This document shows positions 50,501-62,170 of a DNA stretch of 64,000 nt, piece after piece. Location: positions 992,001 to 1,056,000 of the forward strand of contig JAHRBC010000003.1 of the NCBI GenBank assembly GCA_022702545.1, written 5' to 3'. The notes beneath the pieces were generated by a model that searched no databases, was not told where the DNA came from, and saw only the letters and a program-made list of their open reading frames with translations. Within the stretch, counting starts at the first letter, position 1; each line of letters starts with the position of its first letter. Source of the DNA: Phycomyces nitens (taxonomy: Eukaryota > Mucoromycota > Mucoromycetes > Mucorales > Phycomycetaceae). The position numbers and the translations under genes are program-made.

Positions 50501-52257
50501 AAGACGAAGCATCTAAAGAAGTTGGTGATTCTGAAAAGAGAAGTGGGCAGATTGATGAAGAAGAACCCGAGGAGAATACCAAGGGTCAGAACCACGAACA
50601 ACCCAACAGCGATGACAGCGCCGATAATCAGTTTGGTGTCCAAGGTGAGGCTGGTAAGACCAGTATGAGCTCAGTTGGAAAGAAGGAGGGCGAGAACGAG
50701 ACTGCCGAGTCTGCTGAAGCTGATGTCGAGCAAGAGAAAAACAAAGAAAAGACTGGTACAGCTGAACGAGGTGCAAATGAAACCAACAACGATGAACCCG
50801 AAGATGGCACAGATGAGGATGCCAAGCAGCCAAAGACCAATCCTCAGAGAAGTCTCGGTGATGCGTTGGAGAGCTGGCGCCGTCGCCTGGCAGATGTAGC
50901 AGATGCCGAAGACGAAGAAGAAGAAGGCGATAACGAGGATGAAACCAAGAAGACTGATCAAGAAGACTCTGAAAATGTCAAGGTGAACGAAGATAATGCA
51001 TTTGAATATGTCAAGAACGATGATGAGGCCCATGATATGCAGACATTGGGCAATGCCGCAGCTGATCAACTTCAAGACATGCAACTTGGTGCCATGGACG
51101 AAGATACAGAAGATACAGAGAAACACGCTGGCGAGATGGATATTGACGAAGATCCCGAGAGTACCGTAGACACCATGCCACTGCCCCGCGACACAGCCGA
51201 TATGGGTGGTGAAAACGATACCGAAGGCGTTATTCTTAGCAAACGAGCCCACGAGACTCAGAACAGAGAAGATACTGATATACTTACTGCCGACGAATCC
51301 TTGGTTGCACACGAACCTCTTGAACAGGAAGATATTGAACGTATGCGCGAGGAGCTCGAGAACAAGGTCTCTGAATGGCGTGAAGAAGGCCGTGGAATTG
51401 ACAAGGCACGCGAGCTGTGGCAAAGCTACGAGAACTTGACCCATGATCTTGCCATGGGATTGTGTGAGCAACTTCGCTTGATTCTCGAACCTACTCTGGC
51501 AACCAAGCTCAAGGGTGACTACAGAACTGGTAAACGCCTGAATATGAAGAAGATCATTCCCTATATTGCTAGTCAGTTTAAGAAGGACAAGATCTGGTTG
51601 AGACGTACAAAGCCCAGTAAGCGTCAGTACCAGGTTATGATCTCTGTGGATGATTCCAAATCCATGTCCGAGTCCCACTGTGTACAGCTTGCCTACGAAA
51701 CTCTTTCCTTGATTTCCAAGGCCATGTCCCAGCTTGAGGTTGGTGATATCTCCATCACCTCCTTTGGTGAGCGTATTCGTCTCTTGCATCCCTTTGACCA
51801 GCCATTCACTTCCGAGTCGGGTGCTTCAGTTTTGCAACAATTCACATTTGCACAGCAAAAGACTTATGTCAAGAACCTTGTTGAAACTTCGCTTTCTCTT
51901 TTCGAAAGTGCTAAACACTCTTCCGGACCAGGCAATGCCGAACTTTGGCAACTACAGCTCATTATCTCGGATGGTATCTGTGAAGACCATGAAACACTCA
52001 AGGCTTTGGTCCGCAAGGCCATGGAACAACAAGTCATGATCATCTTTATTGTTGTAGACAATAAGCCCGAAAAAGACTCTATCATGAACATGACCAATGT
52101 CAAGTACGCAACTGTCAATGGCAAACTTTCTTTGCAAATGTCTCCATATCTTGAGACGTTCCCCTTCCAGTACTTTATGATTCTGCGTGATATCAATGCA
52201 CTCCCAGAAGCCCTTTCTGATGCACTTCGTCAATATTTCAGCTTTGTAGCTGCTTAG
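35505..52257 (+). CDS. MDN1: Midasin (MDN1/REA1), AAA+ ATPase of 60S ribosome assembly
   Basis: Fourteen exons encode about 5,320 aa: 35505-35920, 35984-36071, 36129-36433, 36496-36824, 36886-43394, 43454-43723, 43783-44113, 44179-44330, 44391-44555, 44618-44741, 44803-44936, 45006-45076, 45136-45280, 45334-52257. Midasin is a dynein-related ring ATPase that strips Ytm1 and Rsa4 from pre-60S particles in nucleolus and nucleoplasm. All six P-loops are present: GVTGAGKT (~358), GETGTGKT (~704), GPTSAGKT (~1120), GETGCGKT (~1417), GSPGVGKT (~1749), GPSASGKT (~2059). A long helical linker follows, then a very acidic D/E-rich tract (~4415-4960), then the C-terminal MIDAS/VWA domain with DDSKSMSES (DxSxS, ~5118) and SDGICEDHE. 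Length lies between yeast (4,910) and human (~5,600). The intron before exon 7 was placed from donor GTACGT and acceptor GGTAG by frame. The antisense frames through the acidic tract are artefacts. Confidence 0.96.
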
Positions 52258-52443
52258 ATTAGTTAATTTGATTTTTATTTAATATAATAAATGTATTGAT
52301 ACTGAATGTTTACAAATGAGAGATTATGAGATTAGCTATTAACAAGATATTATCTTGGGAAGTGTATATATACGAATGAAATAGTTTAGTAAATGTTAAA
52401 ATGCAGAGAAAAATGAATAAAGTACAAAAAAATGATGCAAGAA
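52258..52443. other. Convergent 3' region between midasin and the RhoGEF gene
   Basis: 186 bp of AT-rich DNA separate the two convergent stop codons; AATAAA-like signals occur on both strands. Confidence 0.5.
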
Positions 52444-54601
52444 CTACTTTTGAGCATAGTTCATGGCTGTAGCAAGTCCAGTTACAATCTTGTGAGCGAG
52501 GAAAATATACTCATAGTCTGGATGATTTGGGCTCGTGTGTTTTGCTAGATCTATTGACAGCCATCAGTACCTGTAGATCTTGGCCCACTAGACTTTTCAG
52601 CTTACCTGCCAATAATAATCCATAGCGTGCAACACGTTGAATAGGGATAATCAAGTAATCGCTTAGAGTAAAGCTCCTGGTTTCCTTTCGTATGTATAAT
52701 TTCTGTAGATGTGTAAATGTTTAGATTTGTAATGACAATATGACTCTAGACATTTACCTCTCTATATTGCTTGTATATCTTGTTAGTTTGGCAGCTTTCA
52801 AGTAGCTTTCTGTTGGATTTATAGTCCAAAGCATGTCTCAAAAAAGCCACCATGCCTTCTGAAAGGTCAACCAAGTGTTTTCCAATACAGATATTGGTCT
52901 GGCACCTGTAGGATTCCACAGAGCCAACCGAATTGAGTTTTATATTCTTGGATTGATCAGACTGTTTGTACCGGAATCGCTCAATGATATTTGCTGATAG
53001 CTGCATCATATCAAAGAGATTTGCAAATGGCTCCACACTCTTGGGCTTTATAAAAGGAGATCCTCTGTCCAGGTGCTCGCATATAGGATCATAGAACATC
53101 TAACAAAGTTGATTTAATTTATATTCAAAGTATGTGTGTATAACATTTACTTACCACTTTGGAAAAATACAATTGATTCCAAAATGTAACTTCAGTGGTG
53201 TAAAACTCTTGGAGAATAAACCTTCTGGTCAATGCATGCTTTTGCTGCTTCTCTGGAGACTAGATAAAATGTAATGTTGGATTAGATGAGCCATGTTTTT
53301 TTTTTAATTTCTTTGTAACGATTATTTACCCATTCTACTATGCTCTTGGGTGGTCTTGGCTCCTTTTGAATCATATTTTCTACAGATGTGCGCCATACAT
53401 ATAGCGCCTTTGTTTCACGTTTCACGCTCGTCTTGCGCTTGAGATGTGCTGCCCGAGGTTTCATTAATTGAAATCGAAGAATTGGCTCTTTTGTATCTGG
53501 ATTGATTAGGTCAGGGATAGTCTTTGTAGATTTTTTATCTTCGGGCTGAAAATTGTAAATGGTCCCTGTAGACGATCGGTTGGAAGAGCTAGAGGAGGTA
53601 CTGACGATCGAGAATGAACTTTCTCTGCTCTGAGGTTTTAGTGGATCTGGGACGGGAACCTTGTACATGAGTCTGCAGTCTGACCCTCTTTCGCTGAGAG
53701 GGACCGAGACCATGAGGTAGTTTGGTGTACTTCGTTCCTTGAGGTCGCTAAGATTCAGTGATCTGTTGCTGTCGTCTTCTTTGTGGTCTACAAAATATTC
53801 AGCTGGGCAGCTAAAACGACGGCGAAACGAATTGGTGGTGCTGGCAGAGCTTGTGGCTGTTGCTGATGATCCAGTGCTGATTCTTCGGGAGCTATCTGAC
53901 CTACCATCCAGCTGGGACTTTGCAAAGTTTCTAATGTTTTCTGGTTCCTGAATATATGCAGGCGAAGGAGGTTTCTCGCTGTCATTTTCCCAGTACATGG
54001 AATATATCTTTAGTTTCGGTGGTGGTTTTGGCGGATCCAATTTATCATAGGCCGCTAATTGTTCGGTAGTAGGATTTTGGGACAGATGGCGTTTTAATGC
54101 CATGTGTGGCCATATTTTACGAAAGCCGGCGTTTTTGCAGGTGGGTTTGTTGATCGGTACATTGTTCTTAATACACTCGGGTTTGAATTGGCAGTTTTTG
54201 CAAGGATTTTCAATGTCTTTGGGCTCTGGGGATGTTGGAGATGTCCGGGGAGTTTCAAGGCCAGCTTGATCGTACGGGTAATTAGAGTCTTTGGATTGTT
54301 TTTCCTTGGTAGAGATGGATAGGCTACTGGAGTTGGAATGGGATCTTTTGTGCTTTGAACCATCGTCCCTTCGGCCCAGATGGGGGATTACAGTCGCCCA
54401 CTTTTTTAATGGTTTCTTTATGACTTTTTCTTTGGATTCTTTGAGGGAGCTGTGGTCTGATGAGGATATTGAAGGTGTGGATTGGACTGGATATGGATTG
54501 ATGGATAGGGAAGGTATGATGTGTGGAGGCTTTGTGTCGTCATTGGAGATTCGGTTGTTGTGATGGGGCTCGATTGTTGGGTTTCTTCTTTTTCGCAACA
54601 T
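52444..54601 (-). CDS. DH-domain Rho guanine nucleotide exchange factor
   Basis: Five exons: 54601-53330, 53259-53155, 53099-52758, 52702-52606, 52550-52444, giving about 640 aa. The first ~420 residues are Ser/Pro-rich and basic (low complexity), with a small Cys cluster CKNCQFKPEC near residue 135. The C-terminal ~215 residues form a Dbl-homology domain: CR1-like LTRRFILQEFYTTEVTFWNQL, CR2-like PFANLFDMMQLSANIIERF, and CR3 SDYLIIPIQRVARYGLLLAD followed by LAKHTSPNHPDYEYI. This domain loads Rho-family GTPases with GTP, probably for polarity or wall growth. No PH domain follows; the ORF ends 45 residues after the CR3 helix, which is unusual for Dbl proteins. The partner GTPase cannot be told. 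Confidence 0.8.
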
Positions 54602-54734
54602 TATCCAGAGTGGAAGAGATCAAAGGAGCAAACAAAGTGACAAGCGGCCATTTATCAAAGAAGCTCAAACTGCAAGTCACAGCATTTGGTACAACCGTTA
54701 CGGATTTTAAAATCGCATTATGTCAAATCTTCTA

Positions 54735-54784
54735 CACGTGAAAACATCAAGACTATGAGCTTAGGCAAATGATGTCTACACGTG
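54735..54784. promoter_or_regulatory. Two CACGTG E-boxes upstream of the RhoGEF gene
   Basis: TACACGTGAAA at 54735-54740 and TACACGTGTAAG at 54779-54784 share the flank TCTACACGTG and lie 134 and 178 bp before the ATG at 54601. Paired identical sites make a bHLH binding role plausible, though unproven. Confidence 0.35.
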
Positions 54785-56290
54785 TAAGAAGCTCTGATAA
54801 CATTGTGCGTACAGTGCATGTTTTGTACAAAAAGCGTGTATTGGTAATAGTAATAAAAAAGAAGAAGAAGAAGGGAGTTCTACTGAAATCCCGACAGGCA
54901 CTAAAATGGATCAATGCTGAAGAGCTCAACAACTAATCTTTTTTCTTCTTCTTGATATGTTATTGAAACAACATATTCACAGTTGGATCAACTGCCGCCA
55001 TCTCCGGGAGCCTTAAATTTTAGTACCAAATTCATAAGCATGATTTTTGAGCGTTATATCGTATGATGGCAGAGATTCTCAACCGAATGTACGGGCAAAC
55101 ACTACTCTTCTTTAAAAATCATTGACCTGTTGTTGCACAGTTTGACAAGGGTCGATAAATAAAAAATAATAATAAAAAAAGGGCCATCTGTTGGTCTGTC
55201 GGTGATTTCACATCCAAAGACTTGATTCGCAATGAATCTTGGAGGCAGATGAACTGGCAACCAATGGCTATGCTGGTAGTCTAATATTAAACAATAATTT
55301 TTTCATCTTCAAAGGCCATTCAAAAGAGGCCATTCATTCTGGCCCTTTATCACAGGGTTCGCAAAGCTGACAAAGACAGACGAGGCAATCGTAATGTTGT
55401 TACCATGGTTACCTAAAGATAATTCCGTTCCTTCCCGAAGTAAACATATTTGCCCAGTCCGTTGGTCTTTTGTAGACTGTGGCTAAACCGCTGGGCATCC
55501 CCAAAGGCCCATTATCTTCAAATGCGATTTCTCTGCTGCATACAAAAGTTTGTGCCACACTTCGAATGAAAGAGGAGGCTATTAAATTGGCTTCTTTGTG
55601 GTCAAAGCGTGCCTAGATATACACAATATCTCAGAGGTCATGAATAAGATAAAGAGATTCGAGGAATCGATTTTTATTTATTCAAGTTGCTATAAGAATA
55701 TCCGGAGCTACATCTTTTATACCTCTTTACATAATAATATTTAAGGGGTATTGAGTTTAGTTTCATAAGATGCCAAGGCACCAATAGGAGGATCAAAGTG
55801 GAGTGCTGGGCATACAAGAGTGTCTTTTCTTTTGCAAAATAATAATCTTCTACTTGAAAATTGGAGCTTTATATATAGGTTGCATGGCCATAGACTAGAA
55901 TGGACATCAAAATGGATCTTGCCAAGTTGAGAGGGACGATAAGGAACTTGGTCATTCTGATTAGACCCGGGAACGTGGGCCTTTGGTGCTCTATTGTTTA
56001 GGACGGACAGTAAATAAATCGATAAAAAATATAAGCCCAACTAGAATATTCTTCAAGTGGACTTTGAGCCACTTCTTTAAAGTCATATTTAACCATGATT
56101 GGCTTTGTCTTAGACATACAGAGTTTCTCATTGCTGAGAATTCAATTTCTCACTGAATAAATTTTTAGCCATCGACAATTGTCCTTTAGATCGATCATCG
56201 ATATTAAAATAAAACCAAAGGAACCATCAATTTGGATACAAGGGTAGACATGTCTTTGAGACCCATTGCACACTTTTTTTTATATAAGGC
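54785..56290. other. Intergenic stretch without a supported gene
   Basis: A minus-strand frame at 55741-56040 (99 codons, hydrophobic start, then CPALHFDPPIGALAS) has no splice support and no family I recognise. The rest has no coding signal. Confidence 0.5.
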
Positions 56291-57135
56291 CTAATCATCA
56301 AATAATTCTCGAAGCTTCTTTTCTCTAATCTCTTCTGGTGTCTCTACTCGAGGCTGTTGTTTTGGCTGCTGCTTCTTGAGTTGTTGTATGAGCTCTGGTG
56401 ATGGAGCATTATCTTTCATAACAGCCAATTTGGCCTTGCTATATATTTCATTTCTGATCTCACTCTTCTCAACTGCATCCTTCCATTCCTTCTTGTTGTT
56501 TACCCACACACCAAGACGACGACCGTTCTTGTCATCCAGCGCAGGGGGCATAACAGCGACAGTGTTGTAGTGATTCAGCAATGTCTTTAGGGTACCCTCT
56601 CTTAGGTTGTATTTCTCAGAAATGGCCTTGAGGGTCTCTGGCTTTTCAAACTCGCCAGGTGCCGACCTTTTACGTGCTTCCATTATAGAGTAAAGATCAT
56701 CGATATGTATTCTATCGGGCAATTGAGCTGGGTCGGCTACCATTTCTTCTGCTTCTTCAATTAGTTGCCGTTGGTGAAGGATGCCAAGCATAGAGTCAGA
56801 CTAAGCAACATAATTAAATTTAATACGCTTGTAGAATGTAAGGCTTACAGGACGCATCTTGGTCAGAGTTGGTTCGATTTTGACAGGGCCTAGCTTTGTG
56901 AGGTTCTCGTGCAGCAAGGGATCGCGTATTTCCTCTTCAAAGAAATCCTCCTTTAGATCTAGATTGATGTGTTAGCTGGGAATCAACAATCCATTGACTT
57001 ATTACCTGTGGTGGGAATTGGATCTCTGGCCGATGCAAGCGATGAAGGCGATTCGCGTGGTACACTAGCTAATGTCTCTGCTCGGGCATTCTTGGGCAGA
57101 CGTCGGCCTACTTCTTTAGATGCCTGGGCTCCCAT
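56291..57135 (-). CDS. NDUFAF4-like mitochondrial complex I assembly factor
   Basis: Three exons: 57135-57006, 56958-56849, 56800-56291, giving about 249 aa. The start MGAQASKEVGRR is followed by a short basic region. The centre (IHIDDLYSIMEARK...ETLKAISEKYNLREGTLKTLL, then NTVAVMPP) follows the NDUFAF4/UPF0240 layout: I-x-I-x-E-A-x-x-L, a helix with I-x-x-x-Y-x-L, then LL-x-Y and an apolar strand ending in P. The Gln/Lys-rich tail (LKKQQPKQQPRVETPEEI) is less conserved. Human NDUFAF4 acts with NDUFAF3 in building the Q-module of NADH dehydrogenase at the inner membrane. Similarity is modest, so this is a probable family call. An N-terminal MGxxxS also fits N-myristoylation. Confidence 0.6.
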
Positions 57136-57900
57136 ATTATAAAATATTAAGCGAACAACAAGAATCCGACAAGTCCTGCCACCCCAGATATATAAAAAAA
57201 AAGTCACTATAAATTAATAACATTCACAGGGAGTCCAAGATATTGAGTGCAAATCATCAAATTACCAAGTGTTCAACACAAACTTTCTTGATTGACATTC
57301 CAAGACATCCTCTTTCTTTAATTAAATAGAATAGTTGGTTAATGAGTGTTGTAAAATAAAGAAGTTATCCCGGAAAAACTATACTTTAATTCACAGCAGG
57401 CAATTATGGGTTTGATAAATAGATCAATTAGTAGCATTTAGGATATGATTAATTGGAGGGTTTTGAAAAAAAAGAGACTCGGTCTAGCTGGTATAAATCC
57501 CTCTTTAATTATATATTGATGTATGTAAGCAAGATGGCTAGGTATATCTGGGGTCAAGTAGGGTTTGATTTAGCCACACGGCTAAATGTTGACCTCGATT
57601 CTTACTTTTAGCCATGTTATTGTAGGTCTTGATATTTATTGATCTTTTAAGCATTTTCAATATGATTCAGAATGCTAAAAGTGAGAGTTTGACCCTCGGC
57701 ACAAACTATCAAATATTCCATGATAATTTATAGATAAATAAAGAATATGATGACAATAATAATAATAATAGTAATAATAATAGTAATAATAATAATAAGA
57801 GTATTTGTAATAATAATATAAAGAATAACCATCTGATGAAGCCCTTTGTGTGATATGAATGAAATAAAGGAGAATAAACTAATGATTGATATCATCTTTA
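57136..57900. other. Intergenic stretch with an AAT microsatellite and a small hairpin
   Basis: An (AAT)n-rich run, broken by a few AGT units, spans about 57753-57800. A perfect 8-bp inverted repeat ATTTAGCC-ACAC-GGCTAAAT lies near 57568-57587. No ORF is supported. Confidence 0.6.
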
Positions 57901-58770
57901 TCAAGATTGAGTCCAGAGAGAGCTTGGTTTCATCATATCAAAGGGATACTCGTATGTATCAATTGGAATAATCTGTTGTAGTTCGGTATTGTGGATGCTT
58001 TCGGACGAGCTGCTGTCTCTACGATCTATACTAGTCCTGTCTCCTATTTCAAGACATAGTTTCGAGTTCCAAACATTCTGAACTGGTTCCAAAGAGGTAT
58101 GTGGTTTTTGTTGTTGGTCAGAAAATGTAGCCATTGGTTGGGCATTTGGTGATTCCTTTTCCTTTCTAAAAAACCTGGATTCATTACGGGTTGAAATGTT
58201 GATTGGTGTTTCCATGTATTTGACATGTACCGATGTAGACTTGTCAGTCTGGGTCAATCCAGGAGGATATATTTCGTGGATATATGTGCAACGAGTGCCA
58301 TATGGACATGCACCTTCTTCATGATATGCACGGCACGGTTGGGTCTTGTAACGATTGTGTCGTGGTGTGTTGCGAATCTCCTTGTTACCATGTGCATACT
58401 GACACCTCTTGCCGTACCTTGTAATTGATATTGTCAATTGGTGGTGAATAAAGGGGTACTAGATAACCTAGGCAGTTTACCTGCAATGCCCAATCTCGGA
58501 CCAGTTTCTACACACTTCTGTCTTGTAGAGTATTGATTGTTTTTCTTGGTTGGCTATTGAACTAGGACTAGTTGGATTATTTGTCGATTGTTTCAAGGGC
58601 CCCACAGTTATTTTTTTGGGAGTTCTTTTTGGGTTGTTTCTTTGAAGGGGTTTTGAGGTATCTAGTTCTCCATGATCCTTTTGAGCTAATGGCGATCGAG
58701 AGGTACTCGACGTGAATGGATCCGTTTGAATGGTTGTAGGTAACTTTGGATTATCCTTATGATTTTGCAT
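57901..58770 (-). CDS. Tandem CCCH zinc-finger RNA-binding protein (TTP/TIS11/Cth1 type)
   Basis: Two exons: 58770-58481 and 58417-57901, giving about 268 aa. The N-terminus is Pro/Ser/Thr/Lys-rich. Two fingers of the C-x8-C-x5-C-x3-H form follow each other: the first begins after YKTE (CRNWSEIGHCRYGKRC, then QYAH), the second after RYKTQP (CRAYHEEGACPYGTRC, then TYIH). The leads YKTE and RYKT and the 18-residue spacing are those of tristetraprolin and yeast Cth1/Cth2, which bind UAUUUA elements in mRNA 3' ends and promote decay. The intron splits the first finger (after GHC). The C-terminal ~130 residues show no known domain. The target mRNAs are unknown. Confidence 0.88.
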
Positions 58771-59005
58771 TAATTTATAAAAATTGGGAAAGAGAAAGAA
58801 AGAGAAAGACCAGCGAGAAATATTGAATAAAGGTGAATAAAACTGTGATATATCATGCTCTACGTGTTTAATTGAATGAAAAAGATGGTATAAATACGAT
58901 CAAGCTGTATTAATCCAAGTTTATCAAGTAAGAAACAGCTAATAAACAGGTCTATAGCTCATCAATTATCTCTAGAGAATTGGATGACAACAATCAATAC
59001 TAAAT

Positions 59006-59410
59006 CTAATCCAAGTATTCGATTATATTGCAATCCTGGTCTCCTCTTACGCAAGTATACCAATCACCTATAGAGCACTTGATCTCTGTCTCACGTCTAC
59101 AAGGACATTCGGAAGGTTCACGGACACACTTTAAGGTATCGTCACACAAGTATCCATTGCAGCTCACTATATGTTCAGGTTAATGAGAATATTAAACATC
59201 CTTGATGAATACTCTAGAATGAACATCATGTCACTTGCCTAAATCTGCCTTTCGCGATGCTGGCGTTTCGGGAAAGCCAAATGGAAACGGGGCTCCCAAA
59301 GGTACTTCTTGCTGTCCAAACAAGAGGTTCTTAAAGTCAAATGCTTCACATTTCCAGTGAGCAAATGTCATTAAAACTAGACATAAGAATAAACAGTGAT
59401 GGTGTTGCAT
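59006..59410 (-). CDS. LCL2-like secreted/ER protein
   Basis: Two exons: 59410-59239 and 59166-59006, giving about 110 aa. A signal peptide (HHCLFLCLVLMTFAHW, cleavage likely after CEA) is followed by FDFKNLLFGQQEV. The Cys-rich C-terminal half reads CNGYLCDDTLKCV, CPC, KCSIGDWYTCV. The order C-x-x-Y-LC-x-D-TL-x-CV-x(5)-CPC is that of the fungal LCL2 family, which is linked to longevity and ER-associated degradation in yeast. The intron (59238-59167) has a GC donor (G|GCAAGT); a GT donor three bases on would break frame. An in-frame ATG at 59512 would extend the protein but bury the signal peptide, so 59410 is preferred. Confidence 0.75.
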
Positions 59411-60179
59411 GGCATAAGAGGTGGTATAGTTCTTTGTACAACATGTAGACCTATACGAATACTCTGTGACTGTGATAGAATTGAGAACTTTATCAGAGTT
59501 TTTGATCGACATAAATAATGAGTCTTATGCAAAACATTAATAGCACATGTCATATTTACAAAATACAGTTTATAGCAGGGCACTACTAAGAGTTTTTGTT
59601 TATTCTACTCTTAATAATTCCTTGAAAGATACATTAGCTCATAGTGGTGCAAATAGTACTATTTCCTAATCCATATACCCTTTTTGAGCTGACATTGCTA
59701 TCCCCTAGACCATCGATATCTTCCTAGTGTATCCTCATTTCTACTGGCATTTCTTTTTACAACTTTGCTTATAGACTATAAAGCAAGAGGAACCGAGAGA
59801 TCTTGGGTTGATGGAAATTACCAAGAAATCGATTCTCGGTACAAATAGCGCAATTATACCAGTTAATGGTCTTTTGGACTGAGAAATTACCACAAATTTA
59901 ACTACTCGACAAGAACAAATAGCTCTAAATGTTATAATCTTTTTGTTTTTTATTATTAGTATTTACTATGAGAATAAAGTACAAAATTTTACTACAAAGA
60001 AAAAACAAATGCTTCTGATTTATAAAAACATATTATTACAGATATTCTTGTATTTTGTATGTAATCCTTTGTTCTTTGGAAGCGGATGTAATGGATTTAG
60101 GATTGAATTACAATTAGATCCACACACTTTTATTGGTATTTTATGACATTCTTTTTTTTAAAAAAAACATTTCAAGTTT

Positions 60180-61148
60180 TTGATATTCTTCAGGCGGTTA
60201 ATTTTGACCCTCATCATCCTGTCAAGGTATACCAATACATCTTTAATTGAACTGGGATCAGGACTACATACGGGTCCCTTTATCACTCTTAAATCTGCGT
60301 ATTTTTTTGCTCTCTTTTATCATATCAGTACTTTGGCATGGGGAATTATCTTGATAAAGGTTTTATATTTTCTATTTCACACTAAATTGTTTTTGAAAGG
60401 AATCAAAGTGCTTTAAAGTATTGTTATATATCCCCATTGTTAAATATCATGGCTTATTATTTTCATGCGCGCAACACATTTAGATCAGATATACTTTCAG
60501 ATTATTTAGTACCCTCTGTAAACTTGAATCATGAAGGGTATACCATATGCACTTTACTCTTTTGTCTAAAACCTCAAAAAAAATACGTTTGTATGTTGGA
60601 AAAAGCATAAGTGTGGATTATGTACTCCAATTGACTAGATTCCAGCATTCAATAGTCTATCTAGTGTGTTGAGTAAAGACAAAGTGATTTATTAAATGCT
60701 AATTGGTAAGTCATGTCATGTATATAGCTGATCAAGAAGTCAGATTAAATGTCTTTATGGCGGCTTGTATTTTATCATTGGAAACATACACTCCCAGACT
60801 TATAATTATTATGTTGATTAGCATGGCTAAGCTAGAGTCCTGTTTTTTTATATTTCTTGACGCAAAACACGCAAGTATCGTTCATCAAAAATTCCAGAGA
60901 GTCCCTTTTTTTCTACGGGTAGCTATTGTTGCCGACTTTCTGTACCTTTGAATTGCACTATGTACAGTGTGTCGTGCTATATTATATCTTTTACAAACAA
61001 GCGATACCTTTACTCCATCACCAAAAGCACCAATACTCGTTCCTCTAAATTCAATTGGAACTTCTTTTTGTCTAGAAATAGTGCCAAAAATGTTTTCTAT
61101 ATAGATGACTACAAAATAATAAATAATAAAGATCACAAATAACAGCAA
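60180..61148 (-). pseudogene. Degenerate Tc1-type transposase in repeat copy B
   Basis: Copy of the relic at 16320-17295. The N-terminal part is slightly better preserved here: SRQKEVPIEFRGTSIGAFGD and YNIARHTVHSAIQRYRK. The QDN region (near 60350) and the SPD region (near 60255) carry the same breaks and the same Lys in place of the catalytic Glu. Confidence 0.75.
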
Positions 61149-61569
61149 GTCTAGGTATTAGTATTTAAATAAAACAGAGCTCATAACTGTACCCTTTCTG
61201 AACCTGTAGGACTATAGCTATTAAGATACATCTAGCTATTCTGGACATTGGTTATCCTAATAGCTATAATTATATCACTTCATTCCTTCTTGACAAGTGA
61301 TAGTCGACCAGACACTTTGCTTTTGGGTCAGACATATATATTTTATAAATTATATTTTATATCAGCCTTTGTTACATTTGACTGTCCGGGCTCTTTTATC
61401 ACTTTATTATATATTTAAAGCATGCTGAATCAAATAACCATATCAATATTGTTGTACTATTATCGATTGTAAAAGTGAAGCTGATAAATAAATATGTGGT
61501 TGATAGATAGTTTTTTATTAAATAATTTATTTTTGAAAGAATGTACAGCATTTTGTCAGATTCTTAGTT

Positions 61570-62170
61570 CACCGCTTGCCTAATAAAAAGCAAACGGATC
61601 CATCTCCCTCAGGACGAAGACCTGATCTGACATCGAAGGAGAAAAAAAAAGATGGCTACACTCTTTGGCCAAAACACTTCATCGGCATAAACGAAGAGCC
61701 TCCATGTTAAAAGAGTAGTATGGGAACCAGAATGATCTTTAGGCAGCGCTGCACGTCAGCATACACCATATAACCAAGTCTGAATTCCTAGAGTATCGGA
61801 TGCCCAATCCGCATCGCGCATACCGCAGCCATCCGCTCTAGACACTTGCGCAATAAATTGCCAGTGCTACAACAGCAAAAGGTTGTAGACACAGTACAAG
61901 AGAAAGCCGTGCCTCTCTCCTGTAGGTCTAGAAAAGAAACGTCCCTGCCCAGGAACTAAACGCCCAGGCAGACCTGAAAAAGCAGAGTGATTAAAAAAGT
62001 ATACAATATTCATGGTACATTATCTGGGTATCTCACTTCCCTTTTTTTAAATTTCCGTGTCTACACCGTGAGCCATAGTTTCTTCCTATCGATAGCCTTG
62101 TGGGTGTCTGAGGTTGGCAAGTACATCTTCTCTGTCCTTTTTTTTCAACGGCCTTGTGGAATCTAGAAGA
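61570..62170. other. GC-richer block of repeat copy B
   Basis: Counterpart of 17725-18260, close to identical apart from the extra segment near 62100-62157. Confidence 0.4.

Noticed and set aside
49798..51789. Long minus-strand ORFs (281 and 372 codons)
   Set aside because: Antisense of midasin's GAA/GAT-rich acidic tract, which yields stop-free Phe/Ser/Leu-rich frames.
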